Positions 7,476 through 14,095 are shown, numbered from the stretch's first letter. The stretch is DNA of 17,943 nucleotides from an uncultured bacterium (GCA_947088515.1 CAMUHA010000050.1:1-17943); one strand, 5' to 3'. The notes: a model not told the origin generated them from the letters alone. A program made the numbers and translations.

Positions 7476-8609
7476 TTATACGATTTGAAAGGCGCTTTGC
7501 AACAGCAGCCAGTTAGGACGGAAAAAACGCATAATCTGCCAGTAGCCCATACCTCGCAGGGAATAGTAGGGAAGAAGAAAAAACTTTTCCCTATAGCTTC
7601 TTACATCCTCAAACCATACTTCGTGCAGGATTCCATTTTCTTCATACTGGAAAAAGGGTGACATGGCTGTCTCGTCAAATTGGATTGGAACACCGGCGTC
7701 TATGGCAATTTGGACAGCCTCCTGATTCCCGATAGTCCGGGCTTTTGATGCCCCTTTTACAAAGGGCAGTGTCCAGTCATAACCATAGTTTGGGATGCCC
7801 AGGTCAATTTTGGAGGACGGAATTCGGGTGATGGCATAATCCACAACTTCACGGACTTTATTTATGGGTGCGACGGCCATTGGGGGACCATAAGTATACC
7901 CCCATTCGTAAGTCATAAGCAGTACACTATCTGCCGCCGCTCCCAGCAGCCCATAATCTTTTCCCGCATAGAGAAGCCCGGACTGCATGTCAGAAGTTTT
8001 AGGGGCCAGAGCCACAGACACATGATAGCCATAAGGGGCAAGCGTATCTCTGGTTTTGGCCACAAACTCTGCAAAGGGAATCCGGTCTGCGGCAAGAATA
8101 TATTCAAAATCAATATCTACGCCCTGAAACCCTTTTTCGTTTAGAACCTTCAGTAGGTTGCCAATGAGTCTGCTCTGGGCGGTTTCGTTATTTACAATGG
8201 AAGTAATCAGATAATTATTAAAGTTTCCATCTGTTCCAAAGGGCGTCAGGGTAAGAATAGGGCTGACGTTCAGGTTTAGGGCGGAGCGTATCATAAAATC
8301 ATCATCAAGGGCAGGCGGCGTCAGTTCGCCTTCTGGGGTAAAACCGTAAGAAAAGACGGACAGAGAAGTAAGGTAAGGAAGAGTGTTGTCAAGCGCATCC
8401 TGTGAAATAAAAGGATAAGCATACCCATTGACATATGCCGGATATTTAGGCGAAGGAGATAATCCGGCGGATACAAGAAGAGCCTGGCCGATGGCAAGGG
8501 CATAAGGGTAGGAGAGTTGATTATCAAAAATAAGGGAAGATACCGTAATTCCATACTTTTGCGCAATGGAATCTACGGTATCTCCTTTTTTTACCACATA
8601 TATTTCCAT
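7476..8609 (-). CDS. LysM-GH18 protein, SleL/YaaH-like peptidoglycan N-acetylglucosaminidase
   Basis: A 377-residue protein with one N-terminal LysM repeat (about 2-46, starting IYVVKKGDTV), which binds glycan, then a glycoside hydrolase family 18 barrel (about 60-370). The catalytic motif GVDIDFEY at 163-170 places the proton donor at Glu169 and keeps the two Asp residues of DxDxE. Related B. subtilis YaaH and B. anthracis SleL break down the spore cortex at germination and carry two LysM repeats; this one has a single repeat. There is no signal peptide, as in the spore enzymes, which reach the spore coat from the mother cell. The ribosome binding site is weak (GGA at about -10), but LysM begins at residue 2, so the start is firm. 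A small membrane protein gene stands 40 nt upstream. A role in sporulation is inferred. Confidence 0.88.
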   Translation of the reverse strand: MEIYVVKKGDTVDSIAQKYGITVSSLIFDNQLSYPYALAIGQALLVSAGLSPSPKYPAYVNGYAYPFISQDALDNTLPYLTSLSVFSYGFTPEGELTPPALDDDFMIRSALNLNVSPILTLTPFGTDGNFNNYLITSIVNNETAQSRLIGNLLKVLNEKGFQGVDIDFEYILAADRIPFAEFVAKTRDTLAPYGYHVSVALAPKTSDMQSGLLYAGKDYGLLGAAADSVLLMTYEWGYTYGPPMAVAPINKVREVVDYAITRIPSSKIDLGIPNYGYDWTLPFVKGASKARTIGNQEAVQIAIDAGVPIQFDETAMSPFFQYEENGILHEVWFEDVRSYREKFFLLPYYSLRGMGYWQIMRFFRPNWLLLQSAFQIV

Positions 8610-8638
8610 AGAGAATCCAAATGTTTTTGTTTAATATA

Positions 8639-8683
8639 TGTGGATTTTCTTATTTGGTTATTGGAATCTGTTTGTGGATTTTC
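8639..8683. repeat. 11-bp direct repeat pair between the small ORF and LysM-GH18
   Basis: TGTGGATTTTC occurs exactly at 8639-8649 and 8673-8683, 34 bp apart. One copy is inside the end of the 47-codon ORF and one lies in the gap to the GH18 gene. It may be the trace of a small duplication that set the end of the short gene. Chance is possible. Confidence 0.4.
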
Positions 8684-8793
8684 CGATAGACCTTCCATAT
8701 GATAACAGCGGGAAGTGATATCGTAAGATAAAGAGTGGATAAAACACCGGCGACTCCGCCAATCAGGGCCACAATAAAAATAAGTATGTTCAT
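8650..8793 (-). CDS. Small membrane protein, 47 residues, unknown
   Basis: A short gene with a very good start: GGAGGT (8801-8806) stands 7 nt before the ATG. The product has one or two hydrophobic segments covering residues 2-33: a Gly-rich first part with IGGVAGV and a second part ending AVIIW. A basic amphipathic tail follows (KVYRKIHKQIPITK), so the C-terminus should face the cytoplasm. No known family is recognised. It precedes the LysM-GH18 gene by 40 nt in the same direction, so both are probably on one transcript. The GH18 gene has a weak ribosome binding site, while this one has a strong one. Small membrane proteins of this kind are common in sporulation programmes, but a link here is inference. 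The coding call rests on start quality, hydrophobic composition and position. Confidence 0.6.
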   Translation of the reverse strand: MNILIFIVALIGGVAGVLSTLYLTISLPAVIIWKVYRKIHKQIPITK

Positions 8794-8904
8794 TAATTAT
8801 ACCTCCATATAATACAGGTCTGTTGTCCAACCGGCATCTGCAAACACGCTCTGGCGATTGTACTTTGCATATCTTAACAGAAGTATGGGGCGGGGAAAAG
8901 TAAA

Positions 8905-8954
8905 TAAACGGTTTCTTAACGACAGTTTAACGTTATCTTAACGCTTCCTTTACA
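8905..8954 (+). promoter_or_regulatory. Tandem 11-bp-spaced TTAACG array, PhoP/OmpR-type binding site candidate
   Basis: TTAACG occurs three times exactly, at 8916-8921, 8927-8932 and 8938-8943, with 5-bp spacers. In the same phase, TAAACG precedes (8905-8910) and TTTACA follows (8949-8954). Direct hexamers close to TTAACA at an 11-bp period are the known layout of PhoP boxes in Bacillus and of OmpR/PhoB-family sites in general. The array lies 34 bp before the -35 element of the pyrophosphorylase promoter and about 110 bp before the small-ORF/GH18 unit. The regulator's identity is inference. Confidence 0.5.
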
Positions 8955-8987
8955 AGGTAACATTTTTGAAAAGAAAAGAGGCAGTGG

Positions 8988-9016
8988 TTGCATAATAAAT
9001 AAAAAAAATTTATAAT
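8988..9016 (+). promoter_or_regulatory. Strong promoter of the UDP-sugar pyrophosphorylase gene
   Basis: TTGCAT (8988-8993) and TATAAT (9011-9016) are 17 bp apart with an A/T-rich spacer. The transcription start should be near 9023, giving a leader of about 50 nt. The TTAACG array lies just upstream. Confidence 0.75.
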
Positions 9017-9071
9017 GAAACCATAATAGTTATTGGCGGCAGATTATGTAGAAAGGCACAGGTAATTAAGT

Positions 9072-10298
9072 ATGAATTACGAACAGGCATTAGAAAAGCT
9101 TGCGGATGCAGGACAGGAACATGTACTTAGATATTATGATACTTTAACAGCGAACCAGAAAGAGCTTTTGCTTGCAGAGATTGAAGCAACAGATTTTAAA
9201 GTTTTATCATCTTTAAAGAACAGGAACGATGGAGATGGCAGGGGCGTGATTACCCCCCTTGCGGCTATGCAGCTTTCCCAGATTGGCGAGAAGGAAAAAG
9301 AGTTTAGGACAAAAGGGCTGGAGGCAATCCGGCAGGGAAAAGTCGGGGCTGTGCTTCTTGCCGGAGGCATGGGGACCAGACTGGGCTCTGATGCGCCTAA
9401 GGGTGTGTATAATATTGGAATAACGAAGGATGTGTATATTTTCCAGCGGCTGATTGAAAACCTGATGGATGTGGTGGAAGAAGCGGAGGCGTTTATTCCG
9501 CTTTATGTCATGACCAGCGATAAAAATCATGAGGCAACCGTCCGGTTCCTTAAAGAACACGATTTCTTTGGGTACAGAGAAGAGTTTGTCACCTTTTTTA
9601 TGCAGGAAATGGCGCCTGCCTGCGATTATGAGGGGAAGGTTTACCTGGAGGAACCATGGAAAATTTCCACATCGCCTAATGGAAACGGTGGCTGGTATTC
9701 TTCCATGTACAAATGGGGAGTGGCACAAAAGGCCATGGAGGACGGAGTGGAATTTTTAAATGTTTTTGCAGTGGACAATGTGCTGCAGAGAATCGCGGAC
9801 CCCTGCTTTGTGGGGGCTGTAATAGAAAACGACTGTGCCGTTGGTGCAAAGGTGGTGCGCAAGTGCGCTCCGGATGAAAAAATAGGAGTGATCTGTCTGG
9901 AAGACGGCAGGCCTTCCATTGTTGAATACTATGAACTGACAGATGAACTGATGAATGCAAAAGATGAAAATGGAGACCCGGCATACAGCTTCGGCGTTAT
10001 ACTAAACTATCTGTTCCGCATAGCGGATTTGGAAAAAATCCGGGAAAAAAATCTGCCGCTCCATGTGGTGGAAAAGAAAATTCCCCATCTGGATAAGGAT
10101 GGCAGGAAGGTAAAGCCGGAAGACCCAAATGGCTATAAATTTGAGCAGCTTGTGCTGGATATGATCCATGAGCTGGACAGCTGCCTTCCCTTTGAGATTG
10201 AAAGAAACAGGGAATTTGCGCCTATTAAAAACAAGACAGGCATAGACTCTGTAGAGAGCGCAAGATTGCTCTGCGGGGAAAACGGGATTGTCCTGTAA
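9072..10298 (+). CDS. UTP-dependent UDP-sugar pyrophosphorylase, UDPGP family (UDP-GlcNAc pyrophosphorylase-like)
   Basis: A 408-residue enzyme of the UDPGP family, the eukaryotic-type group (UAP1/AGX-like), unlike bacterial GlmU or GalU. The nucleotide-binding loop LLAGGMGTRLGSDAPKG is at 95-111, with Arg103 and Lys110 placed for UTP phosphate contact. The uridine-binding motif SPNGNGGWY is at 201-209, where UAP enzymes have PDGNGG. The late FAPIKNKTGIDS segment (about 386-397) matches the AGX KN motif. It should make a UDP-hexose(NAc) from UTP and the sugar 1-phosphate; UDP-GlcNAc is the best guess, with UDP-Glc or UDP-GalNAc possible. It has a strong promoter and an upstream 11-bp repeat array, so it may respond to a two-component regulator. 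galE follows 212 nt downstream with its own promoter. The family is sure; the sugar is not. Confidence 0.85.
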   Translation: MNYEQALEKLADAGQEHVLRYYDTLTANQKELLLAEIEATDFKVLSSLKNRNDGDGRGVITPLAAMQLSQIGEKEKEFRTKGLEAIRQGKVGAVLLAGGMGTRLGSDAPKGVYNIGITKDVYIFQRLIENLMDVVEEAEAFIPLYVMTSDKNHEATVRFLKEHDFFGYREEFVTFFMQEMAPACDYEGKVYLEEPWKISTSPNGNGGWYSSMYKWGVAQKAMEDGVEFLNVFAVDNVLQRIADPCFVGAVIENDCAVGAKVVRKCAPDEKIGVICLEDGRPSIVEYYELTDELMNAKDENGDPAYSFGVILNYLFRIADLEKIREKNLPLHVVEKKIPHLDKDGRKVKPEDPNGYKFEQLVLDMIHELDSCLPFEIERNREFAPIKNKTGIDSVESARLLCGENGIVL

Positions 10299-10394
10299 TT
10301 TTGTCAGAAGGAGCCAGAAACAGGCGGCGGGAATGTTCTTACGAAATCGTCCATATATTCCGGCCTTTATCAAAGCAGTAACTAAGATAACATT

Positions 10395-10422
10395 TTGACA
10401 GGTATGAATAACATTGTAGTAT
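10395..10422 (+). promoter_or_regulatory. Candidate promoter of galE
   Basis: TTGACA (10395-10400), a perfect -35, is 16 bp from TAGTAT (10417-10422). A second, weaker pair is TTGATT (10422-10427) with TAAAAT (10446-10451). Downstream, TTAAAA (10460-10465) and TTAACA (10471-10476) stand at the same 11-bp period as the array upstream of the previous gene, but with only two units. No terminator is visible after the pyrophosphorylase, so read-through into galE is possible. Confidence 0.5.
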
Positions 10423-10510
10423 TGATTAATTAAGTGTTATAGGGGTAAAATAATACCAGTTAAAAAACATTTAACAATTGGACATGTGACAATTTGAAGG
10501 AGGTAGCAAA

Positions 10511-11527
10511 ATGGCAATACTGGTTACAGGCGGCGCCGGATATATTGGCAGCCATACAGTGGTTGAGCTGCAAAATGCAGGGTATGATGTAGTTGTGGTG
10601 GATAATTTAAGCAATTCCAGTGAAAAAAGTTTAAAGAGAGTGGAAAAAATAACTGGAAAGCCGGTTACTTTTTATCGGGCGGATATACTTGACAGAGAAG
10701 CGTTAGATGACATATTCAATAAGGAAACAATTGACTCCTGTATTCATTTTGCCGGATTAAAGGCAGTGGGGGAATCGGTGCAAAAGCCCTGGGAATACTA
10801 TGAAAATAATATTGCAGGAACTTTGACTTTGGTGGATGTTATGAGAAAACACAAAGTTAAGAATATTATCTTTTCCTCTTCCGCAACTGTTTATGGGGAC
10901 CCGGCAATCATTCCCATTACAGAAGCGTGTCCCAAGGGACAGTGCACAAACCCTTATGGCTGGACAAAATCCATGTTGGAGCAGATACTTTCTGATATGC
11001 AGAAAGCAGACCCGGAATGGAATGTGATTCTGCTCCGCTACTTTAATCCTATCGGCGCCCATAAGAGTGGAACTATTGGGGAAAATCCCAACGGTATTCC
11101 GAACAATCTTATGCCTTACATTACACAAGTGGCAGTAGGAAAGCTGAAAGAGCTGGGAGTGTTCGGCAACGATTATGACACGCCGGACGGAACCGGAGTA
11201 AGGGATTATATTCATGTAGTGGACTTGGCAGTCGGACATGTGAAGGCTCTTAAAAAGATTGAAGAAAAAGCCGGACTTTGTATTTACAATCTGGGAACAG
11301 GCACTGGCTACAGTGTGCTGGATATTGTGAAAAACTTTGAAGAGGCAACAGGGGTTAAGATTCCCTATGTGATTAAAGAAAGACGGGCGGGAGACATTGC
11401 CACCTGCTATTCGGATGCTGCAAAGGCAAAGAAAGAACTGGGCTGGGAGGCACAGTATGGCATTAAGGAAATGTGTGAGGATTCCTGGAGATGGCAGAGC
11501 AATAATCCCAACGGGTATGACGAATAA
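10511..11527 (+). CDS. galE: UDP-glucose 4-epimerase
   Basis: A 338-residue protein, the usual length for GalE. The NAD-binding motif GGAGYIGSH is at 7-15, and the catalytic residues fall at the same numbers as in E. coli GalE: Ser124 in SSSATVYG, Tyr149 and Lys153 in the YxxxK pair. Further family marks are HFAGLKAVGESV (79-90), LRYFNPIGAH and GTGVRDYIHVVDLA. It interconverts UDP-glucose and UDP-galactose and supplies galactosyl donors for surface glycans or allows use of galactose. Some homologues also act on UDP-GlcNAc; this cannot be settled here. The ribosome binding site AAGGAGGT stands 7 nt before ATG, which is excellent. It follows the UDP-sugar pyrophosphorylase and ends with a strong terminator. 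Confidence 0.96.
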   Translation: MAILVTGGAGYIGSHTVVELQNAGYDVVVVDNLSNSSEKSLKRVEKITGKPVTFYRADILDREALDDIFNKETIDSCIHFAGLKAVGESVQKPWEYYENNIAGTLTLVDVMRKHKVKNIIFSSSATVYGDPAIIPITEACPKGQCTNPYGWTKSMLEQILSDMQKADPEWNVILLRYFNPIGAHKSGTIGENPNGIPNNLMPYITQVAVGKLKELGVFGNDYDTPDGTGVRDYIHVVDLAVGHVKALKKIEEKAGLCIYNLGTGTGYSVLDIVKNFEEATGVKIPYVIKERRAGDIATCYSDAAKAKKELGWEAQYGIKEMCEDSWRWQSNNPNGYDE

Positions 11528-11544
11528 ATACAGCAGAAATAAAA

Positions 11545-11589
11545 TAAAAAGGCGGCACAGCGTAGTGATAAGGCTGTGCCACCTTTTTT
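11545..11589. terminator. Strong bidirectional terminator of galE and trhA
   Basis: GGCGGCACAGC (11551-11561) pairs with GCTGTGCCACC (11572-11582) with one mismatch. AAAAA stands before it and TTTTTT after it. Both strands therefore have a stem followed by a U-run, serving galE and the convergent trhA gene. Confidence 0.9.
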
Positions 11590-11651
11590 GTACAGGAGTG
11601 TAAATGCCGCCCCTGCACAGTAAGAGCTGGAATTTGAAGACTTTCAAGACG

Positions 11652-12302
11652 TCAGGCTACATATAAATACATAAAAATAAAGTGACAGACGCTTCCGCCC
11701 ATAACAAACAGATGAAATATTTCATGGGAACCGAAATATTCATGTTTCCCGTTAAATACAGGAAGCTTTAAGGCATAGATGACGCCTCCGGCAGTATAAA
11801 TGACGCCGCCTGCAAGCAGCCATCCAAAAGCGGCATGAGGCAGCACATTCCATAAAGGACCAAACACACCCACACAAACCCAGCCCATGGCAATATATAT
11901 TAAAGAAGAAAACCATTTAGGACAGGTAATCCAGCAGGCTTTTAAAACCATGCCAAGCAGGGCGATGCCCCAAACCACAGCCAGAAGGGTATAGCCAATC
12001 TGACCGCCAAGAACAATCAGACAGACAGGTGTATAAGAACCGGCTATCAGTACAAAAATCATCATATGGTCCAGTTTACGGAAAATCCGAAGCGCCTTTC
12101 CACCGATATTCAAAGAGTGGTAAGTGGCGCTGGCGCCATACAGCAGTATCATACTGATGCAAAAAATACTAAGTGCTAAAAGGGACCTGCCGCCGGATGT
12201 AAGGGCAGCTTTAATTAATAAAGGGGCGGCGGCAAAAACAGCCATTATCATACCTATTAAATGAGTGATGGCGCTGCCTGGTTCACGAATTGTTATTTGC
12301 AT
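11652..12302 (-). CDS. trhA: TrhA / hemolysin III family (PAQR) membrane protein
   Basis: A 216-residue protein with seven hydrophobic helices, the normal size for bacterial PAQR proteins. The conserved metal-site residues are visible: Ser58 and His62 in GASATYHSL, Asp78-His79 in RKLDHMMIF, and His193, His197 and His207 in SHEIFHLFVMGGSVCHF. Related proteins were first named hemolysin III; YqfA/TrhA in E. coli is linked to membrane energetics and fatty acid homeostasis. Hydrolase activity as in ceramidase-like relatives has been proposed but not shown for this group. RBS GGAGGT stands 6 nt before ATG. It is separated from the next gene upstream by 136 nt with an operator-like palindrome, and it converges on galE with a shared terminator. 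The family is certain; the biochemical role is not. Confidence 0.92.
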   Translation of the reverse strand: MQITIREPGSAITHLIGMIMAVFAAAPLLIKAALTSGGRSLLALSIFCISMILLYGASATYHSLNIGGKALRIFRKLDHMMIFVLIAGSYTPVCLIVLGGQIGYTLLAVVWGIALLGMVLKACWITCPKWFSSLIYIAMGWVCVGVFGPLWNVLPHAAFGWLLAGGVIYTAGGVIYALKLPVFNGKHEYFGSHEIFHLFVMGGSVCHFIFMYLYVA

Positions 12303-12333
12303 AATTATACCTCCATAATGACAAGGGCAACAT

Positions 12334-12350
12334 GTAGTTTTAAAAACTAC
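12334..12350. promoter_or_regulatory. Perfect 8-bp inverted repeat upstream of trhA
   Basis: GTAGTTTT-A-AAAACTAC is a perfect palindrome about 32 bp before the trhA start, where the -35 region would be. A regulator-binding operator is a reasonable guess. No U-run or hairpin loop suits a terminator. The trhA promoter itself is not clear. Confidence 0.35.
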
Positions 12351-12416
12351 GTTTGATATACTATGATACTACTACTAATTGTTCCAGTTGTCAAATAAAA
12401 TTATGCAAAAATTACT

Positions 12417-12441
12417 TAAAGCGTGTTTGAAACATACTTTA
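12417..12441 (-). terminator. Hairpin at the end of the 88-residue gene
   Basis: Read on the minus strand, TAAAGTATGTTT and AAACACGCTTTA form an imperfect inverted repeat (one mismatch, one wobble) that begins at the stop codon and is followed by AGTAATTTTT. It probably ends the transcript. It resembles the hairpin at 15333-15355, which also begins at a stop codon. Confidence 0.45.
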
Positions 12442-12705
12442 GTCTTCTTCAATTACATGGATTTCCAGATAATCAAAATCAATAGATTCGATGAAATTGT
12501 CCTGTGTAAACCGCGCTCTGTCATAGCGCTTAAATTCTGCAATGGTGGCATCCAGCCAGATTGGCTTTCCAAGGTCAAATTCATGGCAAATTTCGTCTAA
12601 TGCCTGAAAAACCTTATGTGTGTGCGTATCTGCGTTGTCATTGCAAATAACGGTGTCTTTGAGTAAATGCGTATCTTTAAAAATTTTTGCCCACATTCTA
12701 AACAT
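12439..12705 (-). CDS. Small conserved-looking hypothetical protein, 88 residues
   Basis: The open frame extends to 12792, but the real start is probably the ATG at 12705. AGGGAG (12714-12719) stands 8 nt upstream, and the residues added by the longer form are uncharacteristic. The product is soluble, without a signal peptide, rich in Asp, Phe and Ile. It has a middle segment with NADTHTHKVFQAL (about 25-37), a motif GKPIWLDATIAEFKRYDRARF and an acidic tail ending IEED. Proteins of this look, starting MFRMWAKIFKD, occur in Lachnospiraceae, to my knowledge without a described function. It has its own candidate promoter, stands divergent to relQ, and ends in a hairpin. No catalytic motif is visible. 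Confidence 0.75.
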   Translation of the reverse strand: MFRMWAKIFKDTHLLKDTVICNDNADTHTHKVFQALDEICHEFDLGKPIWLDATIAEFKRYDRARFTQDNFIESIDFDYLEIHVIEED

Positions 12706-12727
12706 ATTGTATGCTCCCTGTAATATG

Positions 12728-12756
12728 ATTATTAAACAGCCAGTTGGAAAAGACAA
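12728..12756 (-). promoter_or_regulatory. Candidate promoter of the 88-residue gene
   Basis: On the minus strand, TTGTCT (12751-12756) and AATAAT (12728-12733) are 17 bp apart. The transcription start would be near 12721, leaving a leader of about 16 nt that just holds the ribosome binding site. This supports the short start at 12705, because the longer frame would begin upstream of the promoter. Confidence 0.4.
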
Positions 12757-12875
12757 AAACCTGGGGAAATTCTGGGATCTGACACATTTCACAATTGACC
12801 ATGATAATAAAATATCATATCATAAAGAAATGAAAGAAGAAAAGTACTAATAAAAATTAAATATTAATAAATTTG

Positions 12876-12915
12876 TTGTGAAATATGTACATTAATGTAT
12901 AAAATATGGTAAAAT
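12876..12915 (+). promoter_or_regulatory. Candidate promoter region of relQ
   Basis: Two readings are possible: TTGTGA (12876-12881) with TATAAA (12898-12903) at 16 bp, or an extended -10 TGGTAAAAT (12907-12915) with a poor -35. The palindrome TACATTAATGTA (12888-12899) lies in the spacer of the first or on the -35 of the second, so a bound regulator would block either. The leader to the ATG is about 90-100 nt. Confidence 0.4.
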
Positions 12916-13011
12916 ACTTTATAAGCCGCAAGTGATGGATAAGTGTGTTTTATATTATCTTTGCGTGCGGATTGCTGACTATAGAAACTAGTAAGTTAGG
13001 CGGTAAGACAT

Positions 13012-13668
13012 ATGGAACTAAGAGTAGATTTGGAGCGTGACAGTGATATTGACAGCTGGAAGGAAGTCACGTTGATTTATAATTCTGCACTTAAGCAAAT
13101 TTCAACGAAGCTGGAGATACTGAATGACGAGTTTCAGCATGTACACAGGTATAACCCCATTGAACACATCAAGTCCAGAATTAAAACACCTGAGAGCATT
13201 GTCAAAAAACTAAAGAAGCATGGATATGAATCGAATATTACCAATATGGTAGAACATGTAAATGATATTGCGGGAATCAGAGTAATCTGTTCCTTTATAT
13301 CCGATATTTACCGGATTGCGGAAATGATTAGCAACCAAAGCGATATTAAGGTTATTTCTGTGAAAGACTATATTATTCATTCCAAACCCAGCGGGTATAA
13401 AAGCTATCATATGCTGGTGACGGTTCCGGTATATTTATCAGACCGGATTGTAGATGCCAAAGTAGAAATTCAGATTCGTACAGTTGCCATGGATTTTTGG
13501 GCAAGCCTTGAGCACAAAATTCACTATAAATTTGAAGGCAATGCCCCGGAATATATTAAAAATGAACTGGTAGAATGCGCAAGGATGATATCGGCGCTGG
13601 AGGACAAAATGATGTCCCTGAATGAAGAGGTAGCTGCTAAGTGCAGAAAGAACGATGAAGGCATGTAA
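13012..13668 (+). CDS. relQ: Small alarmone synthetase, RelQ/YjbM type GTP pyrophosphokinase
   Basis: A 218-residue single-domain synthetase of (p)ppGpp, close to the usual length of about 210 residues. It has no HD hydrolase, TGS or ACT domain, so it can only make the alarmone. The synthetase motifs are in order: RIKTPESIVKKLKKHG (56-71), DIAGIRVIC (85-93), the GTP/pppGpp-contact KPSGYKSYH (125-133) and the catalytic VEIQIRTVAMDFWASLEHK (151-169), with Glu152 as the catalytic acid. The FWAxxEH form and the C-terminal helix fit RelQ (YjbM) better than RelP. It moves pyrophosphate from ATP to GDP or GTP. Such enzymes are usually controlled by transcription under envelope or alkaline stress, which fits its palindrome-bearing promoter. 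It is a single-gene unit with its own terminator. Confidence 0.92.
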   Translation: MELRVDLERDSDIDSWKEVTLIYNSALKQISTKLEILNDEFQHVHRYNPIEHIKSRIKTPESIVKKLKKHGYESNITNMVEHVNDIAGIRVICSFISDIYRIAEMISNQSDIKVISVKDYIIHSKPSGYKSYHMLVTVPVYLSDRIVDAKVEIQIRTVAMDFWASLEHKIHYKFEGNAPEYIKNELVECARMISALEDKMMSLNEEVAAKCRKNDEGM

Positions 13669-13691
13669 ACTTACATAAAAGCTGCATAATT

Positions 13692-13725
13692 AAAAACGCC
13701 GCTCTGTCAGGAGCGGTGTTTTTGT
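13692..13725 (+). terminator. Rho-independent terminator of relQ
   Basis: AAAAACGCCGCTC (13693-13705) pairs with GAGCGGTGTTTTT (13711-13723) across a 5-nt loop, with one C-T mismatch. It ends in TTTTT, 24 nt after the stop. The symmetric A/T flanks make it possibly bidirectional. Confidence 0.9.
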
Positions 13726-14012
13726 AATGTACAGGGGACAAAATAATTTTTCTATAAAATGAGGAGTGCCCAGACACATTTCTGCGCCTGGGCTATTATG
13801 AAAAAATTTATCTATGCGTGTAATGAAAACATTACATATTGTTGTGTTTGATTTAAATATAATATACCGCATAATTATGAACAAACTATGAACACCTTGT
13901 AAAAATATCGTTAATTATGACAAAGCAAGAAAAAAATGGAAATAAAAAGCGTACAAACTGCACAAAAATAAAATATCTGTACAGGAAGTTGCGGCAGAGT
14001 GAAAGGAGTTTA

Positions 14013-14041
14013 TTGTAAAAATGCTCTAAAAGTGTTAAGAT
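14013..14041 (+). promoter_or_regulatory. Promoter of the coiled-coil gene
   Basis: TTGTAA (14013-14018) and TAAGAT (14036-14041) are separated by 17 bp. The transcription start near 14048 gives a leader of about 48 nt to the ATG at 14096. Confidence 0.55.
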
Positions 14042-14095
14042 ACAAAGGAACTGCGTATTGATAAAAGTATTTGGAACACACCCGGAGGAATAGAG

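Larger units (their letters stand above)
12706..13011. other. Divergent intergenic region before relQ
   Basis: 306 nt, very AT-rich. It holds the minus-strand promoter above, a perfect ATGATA/TATCAT inverted repeat with a 6-bp centre (12801-12818), a 12-bp palindrome TACATTAATGTA (12888-12899) and candidate -10 elements for relQ. I see no gene here. Confidence 0.5.
13669..14095. other. Long intergenic region between relQ and the coiled-coil gene
   Basis: 427 nt without a supported gene. In order it holds the relQ terminator, a GCCCAG/CTGGGC hairpin (13768-13793) without a U-run, a perfect TGTAATG/CATTACA inverted repeat with AAAA centre (13819-13836), a TATGAACA direct repeat at an 11-bp period (13876-13883, 13887-13894) and a promoter (14013-14041). 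A short RNA is possible around 13760-13800, but no clear promoter supports it. Confidence 0.5.

Noticed and set aside
8905..8954. The TTAACG array as a CRISPR-like or iteron origin
   Set aside because: The units are 6 bp with 5-bp spacers, far too short for CRISPR, and no replication initiator gene or DnaA box cluster is near. A tandem regulator site fits better.
10757..11647. A 296-codon open frame antisense to galE
   Set aside because: It lies wholly over the well-proven galE gene and its terminator. Its translation is Cys/His/Ile-rich without domain marks, and no ribosome binding site supports it. It is a by-product of galE codon use.
8793..12320. Near-identical ATGGAGGTATAATTA segments before the 47-residue gene and before trhA
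   Set aside because: The match is mostly the ribosome binding site plus A/T bases next to the start codon, so chance and shared function explain it.
12620..12850. A 76-codon plus-strand frame between trhA and relQ
   Set aside because: It overlaps the better supported minus-strand 88-residue gene, has no ribosome binding site, and runs into an AT-rich promoter region.
13768..13793. GCCCAG/CTGGGC hairpin as a terminator or small RNA end
   Set aside because: The stem is only 6 bp with a 14-nt loop and no U-run follows, and no promoter for a small RNA is clear. I list it only within the intergenic description.
14011..14030. A three-codon reading frame (ATG CTC TAA) after an AGGAG-like site in the leader region
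   Set aside because: It lies inside the predicted promoter (14013-14041), so it would not be transcribed from it; too short to support.
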